Positions 1 through 9,773 are shown, counted from the stretch's first letter. The stretch is 64,000 nucleotides of DNA from Candidatus Melainabacteria bacterium (GCA_005110385.1 DUDT01000014.1:186001-250000), one strand, 5' to 3'. Notes: generated from the letters alone by a model not told the origin. Numbers and translations: made by a program.

Positions 1-388
1 ATGGATCTTGAGATTCCAAATAATTACCATTTAAATATATTTTAGTTACTGGAATAAAACGATAATTAAACTGCGTGTTTTCTAAGATTTTAAACTCTTC
101 ATCTTGAGAAAACTGATTTTTCCAGCGCTCTATATTTGCCTCCAAACCACCAGCATTACCTGGCAAAAACGAAACTGAAAGATTAGAATTATCAGCTATC
201 TTGTACTGCTCTAGGCGCATAGAGTTAGAAACTGGTTCTTTAATCCAAGTGTTAAAGACTTTATAAGAGATAGCTCCCTTCGCTAAATGCCGAGTATCGT
301 ATTTAGTCATTTCGTTAACAGCAAGATTAGAGCAAGCCGCATTTAGCAAAAAAAACAAAAAAATGGAAAAATAATATTTCGATGTCAT
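1..388 (-). CDS. Partial putative lipoprotein or periplasmic protein (C-terminus cut by window edge)
   Basis: An open frame runs from an ATG at 388 down to base 1 with no stop, giving 129 residues of an unfinished protein. It begins MTSKYYFSIFLFFLLNAAC: a short basic/polar start, a hydrophobic stretch and a Cys at residue 19, so a lipoprotein-type signal is likely although the lipobox (NAAC) is imperfect. Later segments such as the Ser-Met-Arg stretch and FLPGNAGG followed by a Trp-containing helix resemble small envelope proteins of unknown function that carry a GG..NI.RW pattern. It is divergent from the gene starting at 516. The function is not known. Confidence 0.6.
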   Translation of the reverse strand, partial: MTSKYYFSIFLFFLLNAACSNLAVNEMTKYDTRHLAKGAISYKVFNTWIKEPVSNSMRLEQYKIADNSNLSVSFLPGNAGGLEANIERWKNQFSQDEEFKILENTQFNYRFIPVTKIYLNGNYLESQDP

Positions 389-515
389 AATGAAATTCAA
401 ACTCACACCTTATTTATGTAAGTATAGCAATTTTTATTTTCCGCACAGATTATTAATTAAAACTTAATAAGAATTTCATATACTACAAACTAGAAAATTT
501 GCAAGGCAAATATAT

Positions 516-1219
516 ATGGAAATTAGCAACAAGAAAGATACTGGTATAGATAAAAACTTAGGCGTAAAATCAGCAGTTGACGGATTAAAAACAGAAGCAA
601 CTCAACAAGCAGATAGTCAAAAAATACAACCAGAGGTAAAATCAATGAGTTAAGAGCGAGCATTGGCGACTTAGAAAGTTCAAAAATAGATTCAGCATCT
701 GGCAGCATAGACTCTTTAACAGATAAAACTCAAGTTATTTACCAAGAAAATACTGGGCAAAATGCAAACAGATCTGCACTTCGAGACGAAATTACCATGA
801 CAATATTGGGGCAAGAAAATGAAATAAAAAATCCTCAATATACAGCTGATATTAAAGAAACTTTTGCTAAAGAACCTAATCTTGTGTTTAAAGGTTCCTT
901 AGAAACGGATAATACTAAGATAGATGCTGCTATATCTCATCTAACAGGAAAATTAGACGAGAAAACTCAAGAGTTAAATTTACTCGAAAGCAGCAATTCC
1001 GTTGTTGAAGTTTTTAATGGTATACAAAACGAAATTCTTGATCCAGAAAAAGTCGAAGAAGAAATTCGCAGCGAGACAAACAGCTCCCAAAAGAAAACTG
1101 ATGACTTAGGTAAAGATAAAGATTCAAGTCAAGAAATCTCTGGATCCATTATAGAAAATGCCCACAGTGCCATTAATATACTTAATGAAAATATTAGGGA
1201 AAGAGCTCAGAGAGAATAA
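516..1219 (+). pseudogene. Coiled-coil hypothetical protein interrupted by a one-base frameshift
   Basis: An ATG at 516 opens a frame (MEISNKKDTGIDKNLG...) that stops at 651-653 after 45 codons. From about 638 the frame one base back is open without a stop down to 1219 and continues the same Lys/Glu/Ser/Asp-rich style (INELRASIGDLES..., then TILGQENEIKN...). Adding one A to the run of four A at 638-641 would join both parts into about 234 residues. Either the gene is truly broken or the base is a consensus error in a homopolymer. An alternative internal start is the ATG at 797 (140 aa). The product is acidic, helical, without a signal peptide or known domain, and ends 98 bases before typA. 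Confidence 0.5.
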
Positions 1220-1317
1220 AGTTATTACTGGAATTTAAAGTTTAACTTAAATTTACTTAACAAAAACTTAGATACTAGGCTAAAGCCTCACAAATCGTGA
1301 TACATTTATTCCTTGAC

Positions 1318-3141
1318 ATGTCTACCAATATCACTAACATACGTAATATCGCTATCATAGCTCACGTTGACCACGGTAAAACCACGCTTCTAGATGCAAT
1401 CTTAGATCAAACCAACTGCTTTGCAGATCATAAAGAAAGAGTAATCTGTGTCATGGACAGTAATCCTTTAGAGAAAGAGCGCGGGATTACGATATTTAGT
1501 AAAAATACTTCCGTAAAATTTGGTGATAAAACAATAAACATCGTAGACACACCAGGTCACTCAGACTTTGGTGGTGAAGTGGAAAGGGTTCTAGGTATGG
1601 TTCAGGGCTGTCTTTTACTCGTAGACGCTTTTGAAGGACCAATGCCTCAGACTAGATTCGTTTTAAAGAAAGCTTTTGAGAAAGGTCTCAAGCCTATTCT
1701 TGTTATTAACAAAATAGATAAATTAAACGCTGATCCAGCAAGAGTTATAGATGAAGTTCTCGAGTTATTTATAGATCTAGGCGCTGATGATAGTCAAATC
1801 GAATTCCCTATCATCTATGCTTCTGGCGTAAATGGCATGGCTAAAGCTAGCCTTGAAGATAAAGATGCTGGCATGGAAGTGATTCTAGAGACCATTCTCA
1901 AAGAAGTACCTGCACCGGCTGGAGATATAGAAGCACCATTCTTATTCCAAACAGTGAGCTTAGATTCAAATGAATATTTAGGTAGAATGCTTGTGGGCAG
2001 AATCCTCAATGGTAGTGTCAAAGTTAATGATCAAGTAAACCTTATCAAAATTGAAAATGGTGAAAAACAAATTATGAAAAAGAAAATCGCTAAGATTTTT
2101 GGTTTTAATGGTTTAGAGAAAGTGGAATTAGAATCTGCTTCAGCCGGAATGATAGTCATGCTAGCTGGTATGGTTGAAGGTAATATCGGAGATACGGTCT
2201 GTGTACCTACTCTTACAGATGCTCTTCCAGCAATAAAAGTAGATGAACCTACTCTAGAAATGATTTTCTCAGTAAACTCAAGTCCATTTGCTGGTCAAGA
2301 AGGTAAATTTGTTACTTCTAGACAAGTAAAAGCAAGACTAGAAAAAGAATTAGAAACTAACGTAGCGATGCGTGTCACTGCTACTGACAGCACTGATGCT
2401 TTCTTGGTCGCAGGAAGAGGTGAATTGCATTTAGGTATACTTATCGAGACTATGAGACGTGAAGGCTTTGAATTTCAGGTTGGCAAACCAAGAGTAATTC
2501 AAAAAATAGTAAACTCAAAAGTACATGAACCTTTTGAAGAATTAATTTTAGACGTAGAAGATGAGTTCTCTGGTGCTTGTATCGAGAGACTAGGAAAAAG
2601 AAGAGCTGAAATGACCTACATGAACACTCTTCATGGCAGAACCACACTTAAATTTATGATCCCTACTAGAGGCTTAATCGGCTTTGCGACTGAATTTGTG
2701 AGAATAACCAAAGGTACTGGTATCATGAGTCATTCATTTATAGAATACAGAGAATATGCTGGTGACATAGACAAAGTAAGACCTGGCGTATTAGTTAATT
2801 TAGAAGAAGGCGTGGCTACCTCTTATTCACTAGAAAACTTCTCCGATAGAGGCGTTTTCTTTATAAAACCTGGTACTAAAGTTTATAAAGGCATGATAGT
2901 CGGCGAAGCGAATCGTGCTCAGGATATAGAACTTAACCTTACTAAGGAAAAAGCTCTTACTAACATGCGTTCAGCAGGGGCAGATGTTTTAGTACAGCTT
3001 AAATCCACTCGTGATATAGGCTTAGAAGATGCTCTAGTTTATATAAATGATGAAGAGTTAGTCGAAATTACTCCTCTAAATATTCGTTTCCGTAAACAGG
3101 TTTTAGACAAGAAAGCTTTTAAAAAGCAGACTATGAGTTAA
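1318..3141 (+). CDS. typA: Translational GTPase TypA/BipA
   Basis: Ribosome-associated GTPase of the EF-G family, linked to stress adaptation and ribosome assembly. Taking the ATG at 1318 gives 607 aa, the normal family length. A GTG at 1297 would add seven residues (VIHLFLD) not seen in the family. G motifs are complete: AHVDHGKT (residues 15-22), RGIT (55-58), DTPGH (77-81) and NKID (131-134). These are followed by the EF-Tu domain-2 barrel, an EF-G III/V-like part (GRGELHLGILIETMRREG) and the BipA-specific C-terminal domain (TPLNIRFRKQVLD). The gene ends 11 bases before the next start, so the two are probably co-transcribed. Confidence 0.95.
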   Translation: MSTNITNIRNIAIIAHVDHGKTTLLDAILDQTNCFADHKERVICVMDSNPLEKERGITIFSKNTSVKFGDKTINIVDTPGHSDFGGEVERVLGMVQGCLLLVDAFEGPMPQTRFVLKKAFEKGLKPILVINKIDKLNADPARVIDEVLELFIDLGADDSQIEFPIIYASGVNGMAKASLEDKDAGMEVILETILKEVPAPAGDIEAPFLFQTVSLDSNEYLGRMLVGRILNGSVKVNDQVNLIKIENGEKQIMKKKIAKIFGFNGLEKVELESASAGMIVMLAGMVEGNIGDTVCVPTLTDALPAIKVDEPTLEMIFSVNSSPFAGQEGKFVTSRQVKARLEKELETNVAMRVTATDSTDAFLVAGRGELHLGILIETMRREGFEFQVGKPRVIQKIVNSKVHEPFEELILDVEDEFSGACIERLGKRRAEMTYMNTLHGRTTLKFMIPTRGLIGFATEFVRITKGTGIMSHSFIEYREYAGDIDKVRPGVLVNLEEGVATSYSLENFSDRGVFFIKPGTKVYKGMIVGEANRAQDIELNLTKEKALTNMRSAGADVLVQLKSTRDIGLEDALVYINDEELVEITPLNIRFRKQVLDKKAFKKQTMS

Positions 3142-3152
3142 GAGGCTCTACA

Positions 3153-5783
3153 ATGGTCTCCACAGCGCGCGCACCCACTGTAATAGACCTAATCGCAAGA
3201 GCAGCTTACTCTGATGAGCCACCAGTAGGAATAAAACAAAGCCCTCTCACTTCAGGAAATCCTCTTCCGGATTTTAATAGGTCTCCTTCTAGTCAAAGAC
3301 TGGAGTTACATCAAGTGGAGCAAGCACCGTCATTTGAGGGAACGATAAACTTAATTCGAGAAAAATATGATAGCTTAAAACAACTTATTCAAAGCCCTAT
3401 TTTTAATCAAAGCGAATTCGAACAAATCGAAAAGCAGCTCATTCAAAGCTACAAAACACTTACTAGAGAACACTTAGATAGGTTAAGAGAAGATATTGAT
3501 ATACCAAGGGCACGAGAGAGGCGCCAAGAGGCAAATAACAAGCCTATCCAGCAGTTTAAAAATCAAATCACCATATTAGAAAATATAAATAATTCTCTAA
3601 TTGATAATATTGAAAAACTAGAAAAGAATTTCAGTGATTTAAGCTTAACAGCAGAGGAAACAGAATTTTTAAGAAGAACCTCTCTAGGCAAAGTATTTAA
3701 GCTAGAACCCACTAGCACTGGACTATTTACCGAAATTATCGCTGAGCAAAAGCACCGAGTTTTAAAAAATTTAGCAAAGATATTCTCATCATCTATTTCT
3801 TCAGAAGATGAACGCATGACTAAAATCCTTCAAGAAAAGAGATTTAAAGGTCTCTATCATCAGATACTAGATATTTATGAAAACCATATACCGACCAAAG
3901 GAGAAATACCTAACCCTTTCGAACAAAGAAATTTTAATGATGGCTTAATTGAAAAAGAAATCTATCAATCGAATTATCACGACCTTGACCCTTCTGGAAA
4001 AGCTTCTCTCAATAGACAAATCGATACAAGCACAGATCCAGTAGAAAAGAATAAATTGAATTTAAAAAGAAAAGATTCATTCTACGCTGTAGGCAGGAGA
4101 AAAGCTTTAATTAAAAATCTTAATGCCCTTTATAAAAATGATTTTCGAGAAACAGTAAATATCATAAGATCCTATGTAGAAAACTCTTTTAAAAATGAAT
4201 CCAAGATAAATCATCGAGAATTGATGCCAGATGGTGCTATAGGTCCCCGTGACCTAGCCGTTCTTGGCTTTAGCAATGCTGCGCTCAGAGAAAAACATGT
4301 TCACGCACTGGGTCTTAGATTTACAATCGGTAGTATTAACGAAACACGTGTTTCCATAGCAGCTCAGTTTCTAAATCAACTTCTTGAAACTGGTGGCATA
4401 AAGAATTACTTAACAATAAAAAAGAATCAATACGAACAAATAGGACTAGAAATAGAGAAAGACCTTAACTTCAATACAAACTTTAGCATCGAAAGAATAA
4501 TACACTTTTCGCCACGGGGACCTTTTGATATAAGCGGCTCAGATATAGGCTTCTTAATTAAAGAAAAAAGAAAAGGTCTGCGAACTGGGTCTCAAGAAGA
4601 GAATTCCAAGCCATACAGCTATAAATTCATCAGAATACAAGTTAAAAGCTCAGAGCGAGCAGCAGCTAAGTCAATGGGTAGTAAATATCCAGATATACAC
4701 GCTATCTCAGGCACTCAACACAAATTAAATCCTAAAACAAGAATCCCTTTAGGGGACAGGGTTACCTCACTTTACACAAGTGGAGAAGAGCTAACTTACC
4801 CCAACGTAGAATCTGCGAAACTGACCAGGAGAGCTATTGACCCTGATCTCCCTTTAAAACTTCTCACTGGTATTAATAAAGATAGACAAAGAAATTTTTT
4901 AACCATAGAAGAAGAGCAATATCAAGAACTAGAGAAGCTTTTCAATGATGAGACTCTTTTCAAAAACCAAGGTAAAAATACAGTACCCGTAGATGATACA
5001 GCTGAAATTCAATTAATGAATGCCCTTGCAGCACAAGGCTTCTTATCATCTCTATGCCTAGCCTATCAAAAATACCCCTATACTCTTCAACGGAAATTAA
5101 TTAACGAACTACCCCATCATTTCGCACAAGCTTCTGCACTTAGCAATCAAATACCTATTGAATACTTCAGCTCAGAAGTAAATAAATTAGTAAAAAGTTT
5201 AGCTTCTAGGCTTAACTTGCCAAGCATTACAGTGTCACAGGCATTCAAAAGCGATTTGTTCAACAGCATGAATGAGCAAAAAATTGAGATGAGTTATCTA
5301 AAACCAATACTCTACAAAGCTCTCAGAGAATACCAAGCTAAAGCAAACTGGGCTGAAATAAATTTAGATGAAATCTTAAAACCTTACGCAAACGAAGCAA
5401 GGGAACAGAAAAAGATTCTTGGTCATAGGCTAGGGGGAGTTAAGAAACTACTTAAACTATATTTAAGCAAAATGCTAGAGACTTCAAATCCTCAATTAAC
5501 TCAAACTGATAGACAAAGTGTTTTAAAGATTTTAATAAATAACAAAATCGCCTTTAATCCAGCTTTCTTTCATAGAATCAGTAGTCCAGAAATTAAAACC
5601 AAGGATGATATTCTGCGCTGCCTTGATGAATTTCCTAAAAACTTCAAAACCAAATTTGAAACTGCACCCATAGACCTAAGTAAGGAAAATAAAACCAAAC
5701 AATTAAAATTAAAACTTCGCAATCATCATATTATCCCTTTCCAGCGCATTACTCAAGAATCTTTAAATCCAGCATCCGCCTAA
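3153..5783 (+). CDS. Large hypothetical protein with PD-(D/E)XK-like and terminal HHIIP motifs
   Basis: An 876-residue protein that I cannot assign to a named family. Residues about 60-170 are strongly helical (probable coiled coil). Around 430-500 there is an acidic helix (LEIEKD), then FDISGSDIGF (459-467) and a strand ending IQVKSS (495-500). The spacing D464...Q496-x-K498 matches the PD-(D/E)XK nuclease core with Gln in place of Glu; this is inference by eye. The last 22 residues begin LRNHHIIPF, the usual opening of HNH/colicin-type nuclease domains, but the protein stops soon after, so such a domain would be truncated. It starts 11 bases after typA and overlaps the convergent ligA 3' end by 35 bases. 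No signal peptide. Confidence 0.75.
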   Translation: MVSTARAPTVIDLIARAAYSDEPPVGIKQSPLTSGNPLPDFNRSPSSQRLELHQVEQAPSFEGTINLIREKYDSLKQLIQSPIFNQSEFEQIEKQLIQSYKTLTREHLDRLREDIDIPRARERRQEANNKPIQQFKNQITILENINNSLIDNIEKLEKNFSDLSLTAEETEFLRRTSLGKVFKLEPTSTGLFTEIIAEQKHRVLKNLAKIFSSSISSEDERMTKILQEKRFKGLYHQILDIYENHIPTKGEIPNPFEQRNFNDGLIEKEIYQSNYHDLDPSGKASLNRQIDTSTDPVEKNKLNLKRKDSFYAVGRRKALIKNLNALYKNDFRETVNIIRSYVENSFKNESKINHRELMPDGAIGPRDLAVLGFSNAALREKHVHALGLRFTIGSINETRVSIAAQFLNQLLETGGIKNYLTIKKNQYEQIGLEIEKDLNFNTNFSIERIIHFSPRGPFDISGSDIGFLIKEKRKGLRTGSQEENSKPYSYKFIRIQVKSSERAAAKSMGSKYPDIHAISGTQHKLNPKTRIPLGDRVTSLYTSGEELTYPNVESAKLTRRAIDPDLPLKLLTGINKDRQRNFLTIEEEQYQELEKLFNDETLFKNQGKNTVPVDDTAEIQLMNALAAQGFLSSLCLAYQKYPYTLQRKLINELPHHFAQASALSNQIPIEYFSSEVNKLVKSLASRLNLPSITVSQAFKSDLFNSMNEQKIEMSYLKPILYKALREYQAKANWAEINLDEILKPYANEAREQKKILGHRLGGVKKLLKLYLSKMLETSNPQLTQTDRQSVLKILINNKIAFNPAFFHRISSPEIKTKDDILRCLDEFPKNFKTKFETAPIDLSKENKTKQLKLKLRNHHIIPFQRITQESLNPASA

Positions 5784-7860
5784 ATCCCCCCTCATCTAAA
5801 ACCCTCACGCCAAGTGAATTAGCCTTCTCCAACTTAGAACCAGCTTCATCACCACACAATAAATAAGATGTGCTTTTAGAGACACTTGAACTAGTTTTAC
5901 CACCATTATCCTTAATTAGTTTCTCGAAATAGGATCTACTCTCAGACAGAGTTCCCGTGATAACGAAAGTCATCCCTGAAAATCTATCAGAGAGCTTACG
6001 CTGCGTTACTTCTGTAAAATTAAAACCAAGTTCATAATAGTCTTTTTTTATTTGGGCATAAATCTCAGACTGGAAAAACTGAATTAAAGAAGCTAGAATC
6101 TTCTCCCCAAGACCATCTAGCTTTAAAAGCTCTTGCCCATTATTTACTAAAACTTCATGTTCAAGCTCAGATAAATTAGGAATTAAAGAAGCTATTAATT
6201 GAGCTACATTTAAACCTACATGTTTAATACCTAAAGCGTGAAGGAATCGGTGAAAAGCCTTTCCTCGACTAGCTTGAATCGCTGCAAGTAAATTATTAAC
6301 GGACTTATCAGCCATTCTTTCTAAATCTATTAATTGCTCATATCTCAGCCTATAAAGGTCTAGCGGATTAGAAATTAATTTTACTTCTAACAGCTGCTCT
6401 ATAATAGAAGGCCCTAGACCAGAGATATCTAGAGCGTTTCTAGAAACCCAATGTTCAATACGCCTCTGTATCTGAGCAGCACAGCCCACTATATTAGGAC
6501 ATCTTAACGCGACATCCTCCTGTTCCAAGACACTGTCACAGATAGGGCATTTACTAGGCTTCTGTATTTGGCTGCGAATTTCATTTTCTAAAAAAGACCG
6601 CTGCACAACTCCATTTTCTGCGTTCACATCATCTCTAATTACAGAAACTATCTCTGGGATTATCTCACCAGCCTTACGTACAGAAACCTTATCTCCAAGC
6701 CCAACTCCGAGCCTAGCTATCTGATCAAAGTTATGCAAAGTTGCACGCTTCACAGTAGTACCTGCTAAAAGTACTGGCTCTAAATTAGCTACTGGAGTGA
6801 TTATGCCAGTACGGCCAACTTCATAATCCACTGAAATCACTTTAGTTATAGCCTCTTCAGCTGTAAACTTTAAAGCCATTGCCCAACGTGGGAACTTACT
6901 AGTCACCCCAAGTGTTTTCTGCAAGTGAGTTTCATTAATTTTAACGACAGCTCCATCTATCTCTAGATCTAAGCTGTCTTTCTTCTCTTGCCATTCATGG
7001 TATAAATTAATCACCTCTTCAATACTAGTACAGAGATGATTACCCCCTTTATTTACATGAAAGCCCCAATCCTCAAGCTGCTTTAATGCATGCCAGTGCG
7101 TGAACACCTTATCATCAGAGTCAGCAGTGGAATTCTCAGATACCTCAGCACCTGTATCCTTGGCTAAATGTAAACCATAACAAATAATATCTAAATTTCT
7201 CTCAGCTGTAATTTTAGGGTCAAGCTGCCTAAGTGCTCCAGAAGCCGTATTGCGAGGATTTGCGTAAAGATCTAATCCTTGATTAGCCCTAGCTTCATTT
7301 ACCTTTATAAATTCAGCTTTAGGTAGGTAAACTTCTCCACGAACAGTAAAGTCACCCAAACCTTGAACATCTTTAGGCAAAGACTTTATAGTAAAAATAT
7401 TAGGGGTAACATCTTCACCTACTCTTCCATCACCACGAGTAGCCGCCCTGTATAAGTTACCATTCTTATAATCTATCGTTATACTCAAACCATCTATCTT
7501 CAGCTCAAATACATAAGTCCTTACTGTTTCAGCCCCTATTATTCGATTAATTCTTTCTTCCCAAGCACGTATATCCTGCTCCCCAAAAGCATTAGCAAGG
7601 CTCATCATCGGAATTGCATGTGCAATTTTATTAAAAGATGTTTTATATACTCCCGTTCCTACAGTCTGCGTAATACTGTCAGCTTCCATTAAATCTGGAT
7701 AAGCAGCCTCTAAAGCTATCAGCTCTTGTAAATGAGCATCATAAACAGCATCAGCAACTTCGCTATTATTTTCTATATAATACTGATGGCTCCAATGTTT
7801 GAGCTTGATTTGAAGATCTTGGTATTTAGCCTCAGCTTCCTTGTATGTTTCTTTGAGCAC
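5749..7860 (-). CDS. ligA: NAD-dependent DNA ligase LigA
   Basis: Seals nicks in duplex DNA using NAD+ during replication and repair. At 703 aa it is slightly longer than the usual 660-680. The order is an Ia domain, an adenylation domain with the nucleophile in ELKIDG (K121), an OB fold, a four-Cys zinc finger (CPIC near residue 437, then C..C near 454-460), helix-hairpin-helix repeats and a C-terminal BRCT domain (GMTFVITGTLSESR). The start is GTG at 7860. Residues about 407-421 (DVNAENGVVQRS) form an insertion between the OB fold and zinc finger that matches the dispersed repeat described below. It is last in the thyX-antiporter-atpB-permease-ligA run, 9 bases after the permease. Confidence 0.96.
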   Translation of the reverse strand: MLKETYKEAEAKYQDLQIKLKHWSHQYYIENNSEVADAVYDAHLQELIALEAAYPDLMEADSITQTVGTGVYKTSFNKIAHAIPMMSLANAFGEQDIRAWEERINRIIGAETVRTYVFELKIDGLSITIDYKNGNLYRAATRGDGRVGEDVTPNIFTIKSLPKDVQGLGDFTVRGEVYLPKAEFIKVNEARANQGLDLYANPRNTASGALRQLDPKITAERNLDIICYGLHLAKDTGAEVSENSTADSDDKVFTHWHALKQLEDWGFHVNKGGNHLCTSIEEVINLYHEWQEKKDSLDLEIDGAVVKINETHLQKTLGVTSKFPRWAMALKFTAEEAITKVISVDYEVGRTGIITPVANLEPVLLAGTTVKRATLHNFDQIARLGVGLGDKVSVRKAGEIIPEIVSVIRDDVNAENGVVQRSFLENEIRSQIQKPSKCPICDSVLEQEDVALRCPNIVGCAAQIQRRIEHWVSRNALDISGLGPSIIEQLLEVKLISNPLDLYRLRYEQLIDLERMADKSVNNLLAAIQASRGKAFHRFLHALGIKHVGLNVAQLIASLIPNLSELEHEVLVNNGQELLKLDGLGEKILASLIQFFQSEIYAQIKKDYYELGFNFTEVTQRKLSDRFSGMTFVITGTLSESRSYFEKLIKDNGGKTSSSVSKSTSYLLCGDEAGSKLEKANSLGVRVLDEGGFRRMLDLKILE
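6596..6640 (-). repeat. In-frame half-copy of palindromic repeat inside ligA
   Basis: On the minus strand the 3' part reads gcagaaaatggagttgtgc followed by agcggtc, matching the 36348-36392 copy (gcagaaattggagttgtgc, agcggtctc) with few changes. It encodes NAENGVVQRS in the LigA frame, between conserved blocks of the enzyme. Confidence 0.75.
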
Positions 7861-7869
7861 AAGAAAATA

Positions 7870-8937
7870 TTATAGCCATAAGTCAGTTAAGACCGAAAGC
7901 AAAGCAATAACCACAACAGAAATAACTGTCAAGTAAATAGCCACCTTTAAGCCAAATGCCTGCTTATAAACAAAAACCGTAGTTAAATTCACCGATGGAC
8001 TAGCCGTCATAAAAGCAAGCACAGCTCCTATAGGCACTCCCATATTTAAAAATTCTTGGCTCATAGGAATATCGGCTCCTGCACAAAAATAAAAAGGAAA
8101 TGCTATAAGTGAGAAAATCCAAGGTGCCAAATATTTATTAGTTAGCACAGCTTGGAAAGCAGTCAGGGATTCATAATTAAAATGAAGCAAGCTTGCAAGA
8201 GCTACAGACAAAAGTACCCACGGTAAAAACTGTTTTATCGCAGCGATAAGATCCTCTCTTATATGTGCCAAAACTTCATTAGTCCCTAATTTATGCTGAT
8301 GATCTTCATCATTATGCTCATGCACAGCAGCGTGATTTTCATTATCATGATGATGATCTTCGCCACTATGCTCATGCACAGCAGCGTGATTATCATTTCC
8401 ATGATGATGATCAGCTTCGCAACAAGATTCCTTAGATGATCCACCTGGAGCTAATTTCAACGCAATAAAATCTGCAATTTTCGCTTCTCCAGAGAAGATA
8501 AAAACATAGGTAACTAAAACAGCAAAAGCTATCGCCATTAATAAACGATAAGCCGTAATCTCTAAACCAAAAATTCCATAATTAAGGATTAAAGCTGGGA
8601 CACTACAAGCATTTCCAGCAAGAAGAAAAGCTAAAATTATTTTCCAGTCAAGCTGCTTACGATACAGTCCTAGAGCAAGTGGAATCATCCCACAGGTACA
8701 AATAGGAATTAATGCACCAAGAAAAGCTGAAACTAATATCATCAAAAAAAGACGTAATTGATAGCTTAAGAACTCTGAAAATTTCCAGGAAGGATTAACT
8801 CTAGCTAAAGCCACTAATCCTATTTTTTCAAAATAACCATCTGGTAAATAAACTTCTATTAAAGATGAGCAAATAACCGCAATGAAAAATACAGGTAGTA
8901 TTTCAAATAGTATATGGCTAAAATGCTCTATAAACAC
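7870..8937 (-). CDS. Permease of the ArsP_1/DUF318 type with a His-rich loop (probable metal efflux)
   Basis: A 355-residue membrane protein with about eight hydrophobic segments. The segment PICTCGMIP, near residue 80, is the CxCG signature of the DUF318 permease family, which includes arsenic- and Cu/Zn-efflux members. Between the two membrane halves lies a cytoplasmic loop (about residues 175-215) with a Cys and two near-identical His-rich units (HHH..N.NHAAVHEH), a likely metal sensor or buffer. Family knowledge and the loop suggest Cu/Zn-type export; the substrate is inferred. It begins 3 bases after atpB and is followed 9 bases later by ligA. Confidence 0.75.
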   Translation of the reverse strand: MFIEHFSHILFEILPVFFIAVICSSLIEVYLPDGYFEKIGLVALARVNPSWKFSEFLSYQLRLFLMILVSAFLGALIPICTCGMIPLALGLYRKQLDWKIILAFLLAGNACSVPALILNYGIFGLEITAYRLLMAIAFAVLVTYVFIFSGEAKIADFIALKLAPGGSSKESCCEADHHHGNDNHAAVHEHSGEDHHHDNENHAAVHEHNDEDHQHKLGTNEVLAHIREDLIAAIKQFLPWVLLSVALASLLHFNYESLTAFQAVLTNKYLAPWIFSLIAFPFYFCAGADIPMSQEFLNMGVPIGAVLAFMTASPSVNLTTVFVYKQAFGLKVAIYLTVISVVVIALLSVLTDLWL

Positions 8938-8940
8938 GAA

Positions 8941-9726
8941 TTAATGATGTTCGGCATCATGCACAAGATGCTCAGCATGCTGCACTGCGCCACCGATATA
9001 AACACAAGTAAGAATAGCGAATAGAAAAGCTTGTAATAATCCGACAAACATTTCAAAACCAAGAACAACTACAGGAATAATTAACGCCACTAAACCAATA
9101 AAAGTAGCAAGCAAAGTCTCACCAGCAACAGTGTTTGCAAAAAGTCGCAATGTTAAAGTAAGCGGGCGAATCAAAAGATCCATAAGCTCAATCAAACACA
9201 TTAAATTTAAACTCAAACCTTTTTCTTTAGAAAAGTTAATCGGCAAGAACATTTGAATATACTTCCAACCACCGATCATGGCTCCGGCAGCAAGATAGAT
9301 AAGGACTACTAAAATAGAAATCGCAGCAGGAACATTAATATCAGCACAAGTACTAGCTCCATGCCAAATATGAGCATGCTCTTCACCATGGCTTGGCAAA
9401 GTAGGCCACCAATGGAAAAACTTACCTAGCTGCCATGGTAGTAAACCAGCATAATAATTTACCAGAATGAAAATAAAAATACTCCCGATCAAAGGTACGA
9501 ACTGATCGCCTCGTTTACCAATTTGACCAGTAGTTAAAATTCTAAAAAAAGACACAACCGACTCTGCAAGATGCTCTTTCATACCATATTTCGAAACTTC
9601 CTTCTGCAAAGAAGATCCTAGATAAGCTGCTATTACTAAAACCAAAGCCATGGTTCCCCAAGCATAATAGAGAGTGTCTAGATTGACCTGCTGCCCGAAT
9701 ATTTCACCTGTTATATGTTGAGTCAT
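8941..9726 (-). CDS. atpB: F0F1 ATP synthase subunit a
   Basis: Membrane subunit a of ATP synthase, forming the proton half-channels against the c-ring. It has 261 aa and five or six membrane helices. The essential Arg is in LTLRLFANT (R194), and the final helix QAFLFAILTCVYI is typical. The termini and a loop around 112-122 are His-rich. None of the other atp genes lies beside it; instead it sits between a cation antiporter and a metal-type permease, so the ATP synthase genes must be split in this genome. ATG start at 9726. Confidence 0.93.
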   Translation of the reverse strand: MTQHITGEIFGQQVNLDTLYYAWGTMALVLVIAAYLGSSLQKEVSKYGMKEHLAESVVSFFRILTTGQIGKRGDQFVPLIGSIFIFILVNYYAGLLPWQLGKFFHWWPTLPSHGEEHAHIWHGASTCADINVPAAISILVVLIYLAAGAMIGGWKYIQMFLPINFSKEKGLSLNLMCLIELMDLLIRPLTLTLRLFANTVAGETLLATFIGLVALIIPVVVLGFEMFVGLLQAFLFAILTCVYIGGAVQHAEHLVHDAEHH

Positions 9727-9773
9727 AATAGTTTAAAGCGAGGGTTAATTCAAGATGCCTGAAAACCCCGAAA

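Noticed and set aside
523-708. Minus-strand frame of 61 codons across the frameshift site
   Set aside because: It is antisense to the coiled-coil gene and its Leu-rich make-up only reflects the complement of Lys/Glu/Asn codons.
1297-1317. GTG at 1297 as typA start
   Set aside because: The seven added residues are not part of the family, and the ATG at 1318 gives the standard N-terminus.
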